Shown here one piece after another: positions 55,148 through 63,782 of a stretch of 64,000 nucleotides of DNA. Source of the stretch: an uncultured Prevotella sp. (GTDB lineage Bacteria; Bacteroidota; Bacteroidia; Bacteroidales; Bacteroidaceae); the NCBI GenBank assembly GCA_905236755.1, contig CAJOCR010000009.1:34780-98779 (forward strand), given 5' to 3'. How positions within the stretch are numbered: the stretch's first letter is position 1; each line of letters begins with the position of its first letter. The position numbers and the translations under genes are program-made. A model generated the notes under the pieces. The model worked only from the letters and a program-made list of their open reading frames with translations. It was not told where the DNA came from and searched no databases.

Positions 55148-56593
55148 TTATCCTACTGTTCCTTCCAAGGAAACAGATAATAGTTTCTGTGCCTCAACAG
55201 CGAACTCCATAGGTAGTTTGTTAAGCACATCCTTAGCATATCCATTCACGATAAGGCCAACAGCCTCTTCTGTAGGAATACCTCTCTGATTACAATAGAA
55301 GAGCTGGTCTTCAGAAATCTTTGAGGTAGTAGCCTCATGCTCAAAGATTGCGGTATCGTTGTGCACATCCATATAAGGGAATGTGTGAGCACCACAATTA
55401 CTTCCAAGCAGCAAACTGTCACACGAGCTATAGTTACGGGCATTATCAGCATTTGATGTGGCACGTACAAGACCACGATAACTGTTCTGGCTATATCCTG
55501 CAGAGATACCCTTAGAGATGATTGTTGACTTGGTGTTCTTACCCATGTGAATCATCTTAGTACCTGTATCAGCCTCCTGATAGTTGTTAGTAACAGCAAC
55601 ACTATAGAACTCGGCAACGCTATTATCACCACGCAACACACATGAAGGGTATTTCCATGTGATAGCCGAACCTGTCTCTACCTGTGTCCAACTCAACTTT
55701 GAGTTTACACCACGCAAGTCGCCACGTTTGGTAACAAGGTTCAACACACCACCCTTACCTTCTTCATCACCAGGATACCAGTTCTGAACAGTAGAGTATT
55801 TTACCTCTGCGTTGTTCAACACTACAATCTCCACAACAGCAGCGTGCAACTGGTTCTCGTCACGCATAGGAGCAGTACATCCTTCAAGATAACTTACATA
55901 ACTGTCATCGTCAGCAACGATAAGAGTACGTTCGAACTGACCTGTATTACGTGCGTTAATACGGAAATAACTACTCAACTCCATTGGGCAGCGAACTCCC
56001 TTAGGTATATATACGAAAGAGCCATCGCTGAATACGGCAGAGTTCAATGCTGCCGAGAAATTATCACGATAAGGAACAACAGAACCTAAGTATTGACGAA
56101 CAAGATCAGGGTGATCTTTTACTGCCTCGCCAATACTTGAGAAGATGATACCTTTCTCAGCGAGTTGCTTTTTAAAGGTAGTCTTCACAGACACAGAGTC
56201 CATGATAGCATCAACAGCTACACCACTCAATGCCAAACGTTCTTCCAAAGGAATACCAAGCTTATCAAAGGTTTTCTCCAACTCTGGATCAATCTCTTTG
56301 TTAGCTGGTTTCTTTGCCATAGGGTCGGCGTAATAAGATATTGCCTGATAGTCTATCTTTGGCACATGCACATGTCCCCATGTAGGCTCTTTGAGAGTCT
56401 GCCAATAGCGGAAAGCCTTCAGACGGAATTCGAGAAGCCACTCTGGCTCACCTTTCTTTTCAGAGATCAAACGAACAATATCCTCATTCAATCCAACAGG
56501 GATTACATCGGTATGTACGTCTGTGGTGAAGCCGTATTCGTATTTCTTCTCGGCAACCTCTTTGACAAATTTATTTTGTTCTTTATTCTCCAT
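55148..56593 (-). CDS. sufB: Fe-S cluster assembly protein SufB
   Basis: A 481-residue core scaffold of the SUF system. Family regions are present: [47 protein letters not shown] and the C-terminal [16 protein letters not shown]. The conserved C-terminal Cys of the last is the likely cluster ligand. It is the first gene of sufBCDS and follows infB after 126 bases containing a hairpin. Whether it has its own promoter is unclear; read-through from infB is possible. Confidence 0.96.
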   Translation of the reverse strand: MENKEQNKFVKEVAEKKYEYGFTTDVHTDVIPVGLNEDIVRLISEKKGEPEWLLEFRLKAFRYWQTLKEPTWGHVHVPKIDYQAISYYADPMAKKPANKEIDPELEKTFDKLGIPLEERLALSGVAVDAIMDSVSVKTTFKKQLAEKGIIFSSIGEAVKDHPDLVRQYLGSVVPYRDNFSAALNSAVFSDGSFVYIPKGVRCPMELSSYFRINARNTGQFERTLIVADDDSYVSYLEGCTAPMRDENQLHAAVVEIVVLNNAEVKYSTVQNWYPGDEEGKGGVLNLVTKRGDLRGVNSKLSWTQVETGSAITWKYPSCVLRGDNSVAEFYSVAVTNNYQEADTGTKMIHMGKNTKSTIISKGISAGYSQNSYRGLVRATSNADNARNYSSCDSLLLGSNCGAHTFPYMDVHNDTAIFEHEATTSKISEDQLFYCNQRGIPTEEAVGLIVNGYAKDVLNKLPMEFAVEAQKLLSVSLEGTVG

Positions 56594-56607
56594 ATTTACT
56601 TACCAAA

Positions 56608-56640
56608 GTAGTGACATCCTCAAAATAAGAATGTCACTAC
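56608..56640 (-). terminator. Hairpin between infB and sufB
   Basis: 10-bp arms GTAGTGACAT (56608-56617) and ATGTCACTAC (56631-56640). The minus strand after the stem reads TTTGG rather than a full T run, so it may be a weak terminator or an mRNA-processing stem. Confidence 0.5.
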
Positions 56641-56718
56641 TCCTTTATTATATATAGCTGCCTTCAGCTTTTCCTATTACTTTTTCAAAGAAAAGGAATG
56701 CTGTAAGACTTCTATTTT

Positions 56719-59523
56719 TTACAGTTTCTGCTCTACCTCGATCTCGGTGAAGGTCTCGATGATATCGCCAACCTGCAGATCGTTGTAGTTATTAAGACTG
56801 ATACCACACTCAAGACCGGTAACAACCTCCTTTACATCGTCCTTGTAGCGCTTCAACGCTGCGATAGGTGCTGTGTGAACAACAATACCATCGCGTACTA
56901 CACGACCCTTGTCCTTAGAGTGTACCTTACCCTCGATAACCATAGCACCGGCAACAGTACCAACCTTGCTGATCTTGAATACCTGCTTAACCTCAACCTG
57001 ACCGGTAACGATTTCTTTCTTAACCTTATCAAGCATACCAACCATAGCACTCTTGATATCGTCAATAGCATCGTAGATGATTGAGTAGGTGTTGATATCT
57101 ACACCCTCACGGTCGGCAAGCTTACGGGCATCAGCAGAAGGACGAACCTGGAAACCTACGATTACAGCATCAGAAGCAGATGCCAACATTACATCGTTTT
57201 CTGAAATCTGACCTACAGCCTTGCTGATAACATTAACCTGTACCTTCTCTGTAGAGAGTTTGATGAATGAGTCAGCAAGAGCCTCAACAGAACCGTTGGT
57301 ATCACCCTTAACGATGATGTTAAGCTCGTGGAACTCACCACGTGCAATACGATGAGAGATATCACCAAGGGTAAGACGCTTCTGAGTACGCAAGCCCTGC
57401 TCGCGCTGCAACTGCTCACGCTTGTTTGCAATCTCACGAGCTTCCTGCTCTGTTTCGATTACATGGAACTGGTCACCAGCTGTAGGTGCACCATTCAAAC
57501 CAAGCACGATAGCTGGCTCAGCTGGTTTAACGTTATCAATATTCTGGTTACGCTCATTGAAGAGAGCCTTTACACGGCCCCAGCTTGTACCAGCCAGCAC
57601 GATGTCGCCCACCTTCAATGTACCGTTGCTTACGAGTACAGTAGAAACATATCCACGACCCTTATCAAGTGACGACTCGATAATTGTACCTGTTGCCTTA
57701 CGGTTTGGATTAGCCTTCAGGTCAAGCATATCAGCCTCGAGAAGTACTTTCTCCATAAGGTCTTCTACGCCAACACCCTTCTTGGCACTAATCTCCTGGC
57801 ACTGGTATTTACCTCCCCACTCTTCAACGAGAAGGTTCATCTGTGAAAGGTCTTCACGAATCTTATCTGGGTTAGCTCCTGGCTTGTCAATCTTGTTGAT
57901 TGCAAATACCATAGGAACACCTGCTGCCTGAGCATGAGCGATAGCCTCCTTTGTTGTTGGCATCACAGAGTCGTCGGCTGCGATGATGATGATAGCGATA
58001 TCGGTAACCTGAGCACCACGGGCACGCATAGCTGTAAACGCCTCGTGACCTGGAGTATCAAGGAATGTTACCTTACGGCCATCCTTCAAGGTTACGGCAT
58101 AAGCACCGATGTGCTGGGTAATTCCACCTGCCTCACCAGCAATAACGTTGGTATTGCGGATATGGTCAAGCAGAGAAGTCTTACCGTGGTCAACGTGACC
58201 CATCACAGTTACGATTGGGGCACGTGGAACGAGATCGTTCTCATCGTCCTCTTCTTCGCTTACTGCTTCCTGTACCTCAGCACTTACATATTCTGTATTG
58301 AAACCGAACTCATCAGCAACCATATTGATGGTTTCTGCATCCAGACGCTGGTTGATAGACACCATGATACCAACGCTCATCAGGGTTGAGATAACCTGTG
58401 TAACGCTAACATCCATCATTGTTGCCAGCTCGCTTACTGTTACGAACTCGGTCAACTTAAGTATCTTACTCTCCTTGCGCTCCTGTGAAGCTTCCTTCTG
58501 GAGTTTCTCCTGAACAGCCTCGCGCTTTTCCTTACGGTACTTAGCGCCCTTCTTGTTCTGGTTCTTGCTGGTAAGGCGAGCGAGTGTCTCTTTTACCTGA
58601 CGTGCTACTGCCTCATCATCAACCTCCAGAGGTTTCTGATTTTTCTTGTTACGGTTTTTCTTGTTACGGCCCTTACCGTTGTTGCCACCACCATTATTGT
58701 TGTTCTGGTTAGCGGCAGCGTTGATATCTACACGCTCTTTATTGATACGAGCACGTTTCTTACGCTCACCATTATTCTGCTGAGCTTTCTCCTCACGCTC
58801 TCTGCGTTTCTCTTCCTTTGATTTCTTCTTAGGACGAGTGCTCTGGTTGAGAGAATCAAGGTCGATCTTACCCAACACGTTCACTTTTGGAGCATTGAGA
58901 ATCTTCTTCTCGCTCTTCAACATGAACACGCCATCATCAGCCTTCTGCTCTGCCTTTGCAGGCTTAGCTTCTTCAGCTTTGTGGGCTTTCGCTGCTGGTT
59001 TCTCAACCTTCGCCTCTGCAGGTTTCTCTGCCTTTGGAGCTTCTTTTGGAGCCTCAGCCTTTGGAGCTGCCTCAGCAGGTTTTTCAGCCTTAGGAGCAGC
59101 TGGCTTTGGTTCGTTCTTTGGCTCCTGGCTGACGGCAGCAGCCTTTGCTTCTGGAGCCTTCTCTACAGGAGCAGCAGACTTAGTAGCCGAAGCATGCTTG
59201 CCGAGGTTGTCGAGATCAATCTTGCCAACAGGCTTAAACTGCTGTATTCCTGATTTCTCGAGCAGGCTCTCTGCAGGCTGAGCTTTTTGCTCAGATGCGT
59301 GCTTCTTCTCCTTTGGTTTCTTCTGGAAGAGTTTTTCGGCTTCGTTACGCACTTCTGCGTCTTGCTTGAAAGCTTCCACGAGAGCATTATACTGCTGCTC
59401 GCTGAGCTTGAAGTTCAGGTCGGCCGTCACCTCACCCAGGTTTTTCTTTGATTCAAGGAATTCAACTGCCGTTTGAAGTCCTATATTTAATTCACGAATT
59501 GCTTTATTTAATCTGATGCTCAT
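56719..59523 (-). CDS. infB: Translation initiation factor IF-2
   Basis: A 934-residue GTPase that brings initiator tRNA to the ribosome. Residues 1-55 form an N-terminal IF2N-like domain. About 100-350 is a long charged linker rich in Lys, Ala, Glu and Pro with repeats of [13 protein letters not shown] words, then a Asn/Lys-rich stretch. The G domain starts near residue 430 with [12 protein letters not shown], then DTPGHEAF and [11 protein letters not shown]. Domains II-IV follow ([10 protein letters not shown]). Third gene of rimP-nusA-infB, 31 bases after nusA. The linker is long, as is usual in Bacteroidota. Confidence 0.97.
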   Translation of the reverse strand: MSIRLNKAIRELNIGLQTAVEFLESKKNLGEVTADLNFKLSEQQYNALVEAFKQDAEVRNEAEKLFQKKPKEKKHASEQKAQPAESLLEKSGIQQFKPVGKIDLDNLGKHASATKSAAPVEKAPEAKAAAVSQEPKNEPKPAAPKAEKPAEAAPKAEAPKEAPKAEKPAEAKVEKPAAKAHKAEEAKPAKAEQKADDGVFMLKSEKKILNAPKVNVLGKIDLDSLNQSTRPKKKSKEEKRREREEKAQQNNGERKKRARINKERVDINAAANQNNNNGGGNNGKGRNKKNRNKKNQKPLEVDDEAVARQVKETLARLTSKNQNKKGAKYRKEKREAVQEKLQKEASQERKESKILKLTEFVTVSELATMMDVSVTQVISTLMSVGIMVSINQRLDAETINMVADEFGFNTEYVSAEVQEAVSEEEDDENDLVPRAPIVTVMGHVDHGKTSLLDHIRNTNVIAGEAGGITQHIGAYAVTLKDGRKVTFLDTPGHEAFTAMRARGAQVTDIAIIIIAADDSVMPTTKEAIAHAQAAGVPMVFAINKIDKPGANPDKIREDLSQMNLLVEEWGGKYQCQEISAKKGVGVEDLMEKVLLEADMLDLKANPNRKATGTIIESSLDKGRGYVSTVLVSNGTLKVGDIVLAGTSWGRVKALFNERNQNIDNVKPAEPAIVLGLNGAPTAGDQFHVIETEQEAREIANKREQLQREQGLRTQKRLTLGDISHRIARGEFHELNIIVKGDTNGSVEALADSFIKLSTEKVQVNVISKAVGQISENDVMLASASDAVIVGFQVRPSADARKLADREGVDINTYSIIYDAIDDIKSAMVGMLDKVKKEIVTGQVEVKQVFKISKVGTVAGAMVIEGKVHSKDKGRVVRDGIVVHTAPIAALKRYKDDVKEVVTGLECGISLNNYNDLQVGDIIETFTEIEVEQKL

Positions 59524-59554
59524 ATATTCTTTTTTCCTTCCTTTTTACGTTTTA

Positions 59555-60820
59555 TTAGTTATCGAATTCCGCACGAAGTACATCGAGTACGTGGTCAACG
59601 GTTTCCTCTTCAAGGTCAGCCTTTTCAACCAACATATCACGAGGTGCATTGAGCACAGCCTTAGCTGTATCAAGACCAATCTTCTTGATTGAGTCGATAA
59701 CCCACTGATCAATTTCATCAGAGAACTCGTCCAAGTAGATATCCTCGTCAACCTCGCCCTCAGGAACCTCACGGAACACATCAATAGTATATTCTGTGAG
59801 CATAGAAGCCAACTTGATGTTCAATCCACCACGACCGATAGCCAAGCTTACCTCTTCTGGCTGCAAGTAAACTTCTGCCTTCTTCTCCTCTTCGTTGATG
59901 TTGATAGAAGAAATCTGTGCAGGAGCAAGTGCACGCTGAATGAAAAGCTTAACATTTGCTGTGTAGTTGATTACATCAAGGTTCTCATTACAGAGCTCAC
60001 GAACAATACCGTGTACACGACTACCCTTAACACCAACGCAAGCACCTACTGGGTCGATACGCTCGTCGAAGCTTTCAACAGCAATCTTAGCACGCTCTCC
60101 AGGCATACGGGCAACCTTGCGGATAGCTATCAAGCCATCGTTGATCTCAGGCACCTCAGCCTCGAGCAGACGCTCCAGGAACATTGGGCTTGTACGGCTC
60201 AGGATAATCTTTGGATTATTGTTCTCATTATCTACGCGAGCAATAACGGCACGAATTGTTTCGCCCTTGCGATATACATCTGAAGGAATCTGCTCGCTCT
60301 TTGGCAAGATAAGCTCGTTGTTCTCGTCGTCAACAACAAGAACCTCACGCTTCCATACCTGATAAACCTCACCTGCAACAATCTGACCTACGCGGTCTTT
60401 GTATTTGTTGTAAAGAGAATCGTGCTCAAGCTCAAGAATCTTTGATGCCAGAGTCTGACGAAGATTCAAAATAGCGCGACGACCGAACTTTGCAAAGTTT
60501 ACAGGCTCAGACAAATCCTCACCCACCTCATAGTCAGGCTGAATCTTCTGAGCGTCTTTCAGAGCTATCTCCTTATTTTCATCCTCTACTTCACCGTCGG
60601 CAACTACCACACGGTTGCGATAAATCTCAAAGTCACCCTTGTCTGGGTTCACGATAACGTCGAAGTTCTCGTCGCTACCGAAGATTTTTGCGAGCACATT
60701 GCGGAAACTCTCCTCAAGTACGCTCACAAGAGTAGTACGATCGATATTCTTCGTTTCTTTAAACTCGCGAAAGGTATCAATCAAGCTTACCTGCTCTTCT
60801 TCAATTTTCTTTGCTGCCAT
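59555..60820 (-). CDS. nusA: Transcription termination/antitermination factor NusA
   Basis: A 421-residue RNA polymerase-binding protein. Its N-terminal domain (SLIDTFREFKETKNIDRTT) is followed by an S1 domain (about 135-200; RVGQIVAGEVYQVW), and KH domains with GACVGVKGSRVHGIVREL and LAIGRGGLNIKLA. It lacks the C-terminal acidic repeats of the E. coli protein, as is usual outside proteobacteria. Located 3 bases after rimP and 31 bases before infB. It may regulate this operon through the leader hairpin at 61311-61340. Confidence 0.96.
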   Translation of the reverse strand: MAAKKIEEEQVSLIDTFREFKETKNIDRTTLVSVLEESFRNVLAKIFGSDENFDVIVNPDKGDFEIYRNRVVVADGEVEDENKEIALKDAQKIQPDYEVGEDLSEPVNFAKFGRRAILNLRQTLASKILELEHDSLYNKYKDRVGQIVAGEVYQVWKREVLVVDDENNELILPKSEQIPSDVYRKGETIRAVIARVDNENNNPKIILSRTSPMFLERLLEAEVPEINDGLIAIRKVARMPGERAKIAVESFDERIDPVGACVGVKGSRVHGIVRELCNENLDVINYTANVKLFIQRALAPAQISSININEEEKKAEVYLQPEEVSLAIGRGGLNIKLASMLTEYTIDVFREVPEGEVDEDIYLDEFSDEIDQWVIDSIKKIGLDTAKAVLNAPRDMLVEKADLEEETVDHVLDVLRAEFDN

Positions 60821-60823
60821 AGC

Positions 60824-61291
60824 TTATTTGAAATTTATTATGTATTTAGTATATTTCACCTGATCCATCTTGAAAGCATAGTCAACATCCATCTTCTGAG
60901 GACGTTTCTTGCCTTCAACCATTACTTTCTCATTCACAGAAACAACAAAGTCGTTTCCCTCAACACTCTTCAAGGTACCAACAAACTTTTTGCCTTCTTC
61001 ATTAAGCACCTCAACTTGCTCGCCTATGCAGTTGATATACTGCTGGGCAACCTTGAATGGCTGTCCAAGGCCAGCTGAGCCTACCTCGAGCTCATAATCC
61101 TCCTCGTCACGACTGAGACGTTCTTCGATATACTTACTCAGATCGGCACAGTCTTCAATCCACACGCCATCGGCGTGATCAATTTCAACAACGATTTTGT
61201 CATCTTGGCTGATTTCAATATCAACAAGGAAGTATTCCTTATCCTGCAGCCACTCGTCAACTAATTTTTTTACGACGTTTTTGTCAATCAT
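60824..61291 (-). CDS. rimP: Ribosome maturation factor RimP
   Basis: A 155-residue factor for 30S subunit assembly. Its two-domain pattern is visible: an N-terminal alpha/beta part (DIEISQDDKIVVEIDHADGVWIEDC, then YELEVGSAGLGQPFK) and a C-terminal SH3-like part (VEVLNEEGKKFVGTLKSV). The GSAGLGQP motif corresponds to the family's conserved GSPGLDRP. It is the first gene of rimP-nusA-infB, under the promoter at 61353-61384, with a terminator-like hairpin in the leader. Confidence 0.92.
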   Translation of the reverse strand: MIDKNVVKKLVDEWLQDKEYFLVDIEISQDDKIVVEIDHADGVWIEDCADLSKYIEERLSRDEEDYELEVGSAGLGQPFKVAQQYINCIGEQVEVLNEEGKKFVGTLKSVEGNDFVVSVNEKVMVEGKKRPQKMDVDYAFKMDQVKYTKYIINFK

Positions 61292-61310
61292 ATATGTTAT
61301 ATTAAAATAA

Positions 61311-61340
61311 AATGAGGAGCTCTCTCGGAGCCCCTCATTC
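61311..61340 (-). promoter_or_regulatory. Terminator-like hairpin in the rimP-nusA-infB leader
   Basis: Strong stem AATGAGGAGC / GAGC-CCTCATT followed on the minus strand by TTTTATTTTAAT, located between the promoter and the rimP ATG and only about 6-8 bases after the predicted start of transcription. It has the form of an attenuator. Confidence 0.6.
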
Positions 61341-61352
61341 CACTGAACGGTG

Positions 61353-61384
61353 CAAAATTACGAATATTTTCCGTAGCATCCAAA
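61353..61384 (-). promoter_or_regulatory. Promoter of rimP-nusA-infB
   Basis: TTTG (61384-61381), 20 bases, TAATTTTG (61360-61353): an exact consensus match. Confidence 0.8.
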
Positions 61385-61490
61385 CATTTTGCCGTTTTTC
61401 CGCTCTTTTTTTCGTTTTTCCACCTTAATATATCACTTTCCTATCAGTTTTTCTTGTTTTTAAACAACAAAACGAATCTACACGTTTATT

Positions 61491-61644
61491 ATTTCTCTAT
61501 AATGCTTCTATAATCCGTCTATATTGTTTTTTACAACCAGCTAAATCACTTTTTATTACATTCCTACATTTTCGAACGTTCGAGATGCCTTCGAGATGCG
61601 TTCGAGATTCCTTTAGGATGCGTTTAGGATTCATTTAGGACGCC
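61491..61644. repeat. 11-bp phased repeat array 3, 14 units
   Basis: Cutting every 11 bases gives three blocks in one register. Block one is ATTTCTCTATA, ATGCTTCTATA, ATCCGTCTATA (61491-61523). Five divergent units follow (61524-61578). Block two is TTCGAGATGCC, TTCGAGATGCG, TTCGAGATTCC (61579-61611), and block three is TTTAGGATGCG, TTTAGGATTCA, TTTAGGACGCC (61612-61644). On the minus strand block one reads TATAGANNNAT, as in array 1. The array lies upstream of the rimP promoter; no gene was found in 61292-61728. Confidence 0.78.
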
Positions 61645-61695
61645 CCCTTCCCTACCGGGGTTTCTGTCCCCCGGGAACGGGGGAACCGAAGGGGG
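61643..61695. repeat. GC-rich nested hairpin element
   Basis: Outer arms CCCCCTTC (61643-61650) and GAAGGGGG (61688-61695), inner stem CCCCC/GGGGG (61668-61672, 61679-61683). Much higher GC than its surroundings. With the following bases to 61725 (reverse strand begins CTCACCCC) it resembles a dispersed intergenic element common in Bacteroidota genomes. It may also terminate the S41 transcript. Confidence 0.65.
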
Positions 61696-61728
61696 TATAA
61701 AGACCATTGAGGTCGGGGTGAGACTTTT

Positions 61729-63378
61729 TTATTTCAAAATTTTCTTATATTCTGCTGGAGATTTAAGCAACTCTATTGCCTTACTAAACTGCCTATCGTG
61801 ACGAAGCGCATAAATAATGCCGCCACGCTGGAAGTAATACGCAGGGATGATAGTAGTAGCCAAAGCCTCTTTCACATCTTTCTTGTTCAAGTCAAGATCT
61901 CGCTGCATATCGTGCTTTAGAGTCTTTGAGAACGCATCAAACTCCGTCTTAGCATCATCGTAATAGCCCTCTATCTTTGCCGCCTCAACAAGCTGCTTCC
62001 ACAATCTGTCGGTAATACTTGTGAAATGATACTTATGCTGAGCCACAAAGTTTTTGAAGTCTTCATATTCTTCATCCGAAATTTCAAACTCTGATGCAGG
62101 GGCAATCGTTGGGTGCTTGGCAATATATTGAGCCACATAATCAAGCACGGTTTCTGTTGAATCCATCACTCCGAAGAGATAAGTCTGAATTGTTGAAGCT
62201 GTATCTGGGCGCACTTCCACATCAGGCTTAATACCACCACCGTCGCGAACCTCACGTCCGCCAGCAGTATAGAACACCTTAGTCAACGAGTCTGGCACAT
62301 GCTCAATATAGCCTCCACGATTATGCTTGTAGTTGATAGCCTGAATACATCTGCCACTTGGAATATAATATTTATTGGTGGTGAGCTTCAAGTTGCCATT
62401 ATATGGAGTATCGATGGTCATCTGCACCAGACCCTTACCAAATGTACGAGTACCCATAATCACCGCACGATCCAAGTCCTGCAAGGCTCCGCTGGTAATC
62501 TCGCTGGCGCTGGCCGAGTTTCCGTTCACAAGCACCACTATAGGCATTATTGTGTCAAGAGGCTCGACAGTAGTCTTGTATTCGCGGTTCATACGCTTTA
62601 ACTTTCCACGATTAGAAACAACCGTTACACCCTTACGCACGAACATATTAACTATATTCACAGCCTCCTGCTCAAGACCGCCACCATTATTACGAAGATC
62701 AAACACAAGGTTCTTCATACCTTTCTTCTTCAACTCAATAAAGGCATTTCTCACATCTTTAGAACAATCTTCTGTAAAAGAAGTAAGACTGATATAACCC
62801 GTATTCTCGTTAACCATACCGTAATAAGGCACAGAAGGCATCTGAATAGCCTTGCGAACAAGTTTCACTTTCAGTTCCTTACCTGTAGAGAGTCGCTTAA
62901 CGCGAAGCACTAAACTTGTACCGGCATCACCACGCAAACGCTCGCTAACATATTGAGTTGACTTGCCCAGCATCGACTCGTTGTCAACAGCCAACACAAG
63001 GTCGCCCTTCTGCAAGCCAGCCTCAGCAGCAGGCATATTCTCGTAAGGCTCTTCTATGAAACTGCAATTATATTTCTGACTGAAACGAATCAAGGCACCA
63101 ATACCCGCATACTTTCCAGTCACCATCATCTTCAGTTTCTGCACCTCGCTCTCTGGATAATACTCAGTATAAGGGTCAAGCGAGCGCAACATAGCCTGAA
63201 TACCGTTGCCAATAACAGTATCAGCATCCAGAGTGTCAACATAGAGCATATCCAAGCCCTTATAGATAGAGCTGAACACATCCAGATTCTTAGCTATCTT
63301 GAATTCATGATCTTTGTCTTTCTGTGCCATCACAGGCAAACTCAACAAAATCATCAACGAAAAAAATATCTTCTTCAT
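61729..63378 (-). CDS. S41-family C-terminal processing peptidase, exported
   Basis: A 549-residue periplasmic serine peptidase of the CtpA/Prc type. A signal peptide (residues 1-18, ending VMAQ) is followed by an N-terminal helical part, a PDZ domain (about 85-170; AAEAGLQKGDLVLAVDNE) and the S41 core with FDLRNNGGG, the Ser in NSASASE (residues 287-293) and Lys315 in GTRTFGKG. The C-terminal 150 residues are helical. Such enzymes trim or degrade envelope proteins. It is unrelated in architecture to the tricorn-like S41 peptidase at 21939-25160. Confidence 0.93.
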   Translation of the reverse strand: MKKIFFSLMILLSLPVMAQKDKDHEFKIAKNLDVFSSIYKGLDMLYVDTLDADTVIGNGIQAMLRSLDPYTEYYPESEVQKLKMMVTGKYAGIGALIRFSQKYNCSFIEEPYENMPAAEAGLQKGDLVLAVDNESMLGKSTQYVSERLRGDAGTSLVLRVKRLSTGKELKVKLVRKAIQMPSVPYYGMVNENTGYISLTSFTEDCSKDVRNAFIELKKKGMKNLVFDLRNNGGGLEQEAVNIVNMFVRKGVTVVSNRGKLKRMNREYKTTVEPLDTIMPIVVLVNGNSASASEITSGALQDLDRAVIMGTRTFGKGLVQMTIDTPYNGNLKLTTNKYYIPSGRCIQAINYKHNRGGYIEHVPDSLTKVFYTAGGREVRDGGGIKPDVEVRPDTASTIQTYLFGVMDSTETVLDYVAQYIAKHPTIAPASEFEISDEEYEDFKNFVAQHKYHFTSITDRLWKQLVEAAKIEGYYDDAKTEFDAFSKTLKHDMQRDLDLNKKDVKEALATTIIPAYYFQRGGIIYALRHDRQFSKAIELLKSPAEYKKILK

Positions 63379-63411
63379 GCTATTCGTGTTAAATTTAAAT
63401 TCTATGTAGAA

Positions 63412-63475
63412 TCTCCTATCTCCACCGCTAAAATAGCGGCATATCTTCTTTTGACTTCCTACAACTCCTTTTTTT
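63412..63475. repeat. Dispersed intergenic repeat copy
   Basis: Contains CCGCTAAAATAGCGG (hairpin) flanked by ATCTCC and CATATCTTC, then CTTCCTACAACTCC. The same order of words (ATCTCCGCCGCT, GCGGCATA, ACTCC, CTTC) occurs at about 21823-21885. Confidence 0.55.
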
Positions 63476-63570
63476 CTCCGACAAAAGTAATATATAATAA
63501 GGAGAAAGCATCAGTAAAAGCGAAAAAATTACAGTATTTTTGCAAGAAACGAAAATTTTTCCTCAAAAAG

Positions 63571-63602
63571 TTTGGTGGAATAAAAAAAACGTTGTACTTT
63601 TG
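63571..63602 (+). promoter_or_regulatory. Promoter of tRNA-Asn
   Basis: TTTG (63571-63574), 20 bases, TACTTTTG (63595-63602), 32 bases before the tRNA. Exact consensus. Confidence 0.85.
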
Positions 63603-63634
63603 CACTCGCAATCAAACAAAGGATTAGCACTAAT

Positions 63635-63708
63635 GCTTCAATAGCTCAGTTGGTTAGAGCACCTGACTGTTAATCAGGGGGTCGTTGGTTCAAGCCCATC
63701 TTGAAGCG
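63635..63708 (+). tRNA. tRNA-Asn (GTT)
   Basis: A 74-base cloverleaf with anticodon GTT in loop CTGTTAA. Acceptor stem GCTTCAA/TTGAAGC pairs perfectly, D stem GCTC/GAGC, anticodon stem CCTGA/TCAGG. The T stem GTTGG/CCATC has a U-U mismatch at its second pair, where bacterial tRNA-Asn normally ends CCAAC. CCA is not encoded. Promoter and terminator are both clear, so the gene is transcribed alone. Confidence 0.93.
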
Positions 63709-63711
63709 CTG

Positions 63712-63748
63712 AAAAGGAAATTACAGAAATGTGATTTCCTTTTTTTTG
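63712..63748 (+). terminator. Terminator of tRNA-Asn
   Basis: Arms AAAAGGAAAT (63712-63721) and ATTTCCTTTT (63734-63743) followed by a T run to 63747. Confidence 0.85.
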
Positions 63749-63763
63749 TTTACCTCACCCCAA

Positions 63764-63782
63764 CCCTCTCCAAAGGAGAGGG
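63764..63782. repeat. CCCTCTCC palindrome of a widespread intergenic element
   Basis: CCCTCTCC (63764-63771), AAA, GGAGAGGG (63775-63782), preceded by CTCACCCC. This word is a well-known dispersed intergenic sequence in many Bacteroidota. The rest of 63783-64000 shows no gene, only small hairpins (TTCGCAAGCGAA, and GGCTC/GAGCC near 63973-63987) and the words TTCAATCTTCAA also seen at 21.78 kb. Confidence 0.6.

Noticed and set aside
57328..58389. Several 110-170 codon frames opposite infB
   Set aside because: All are antisense to the intact IF-2 gene and have the biased composition of reverse-strand shadows.
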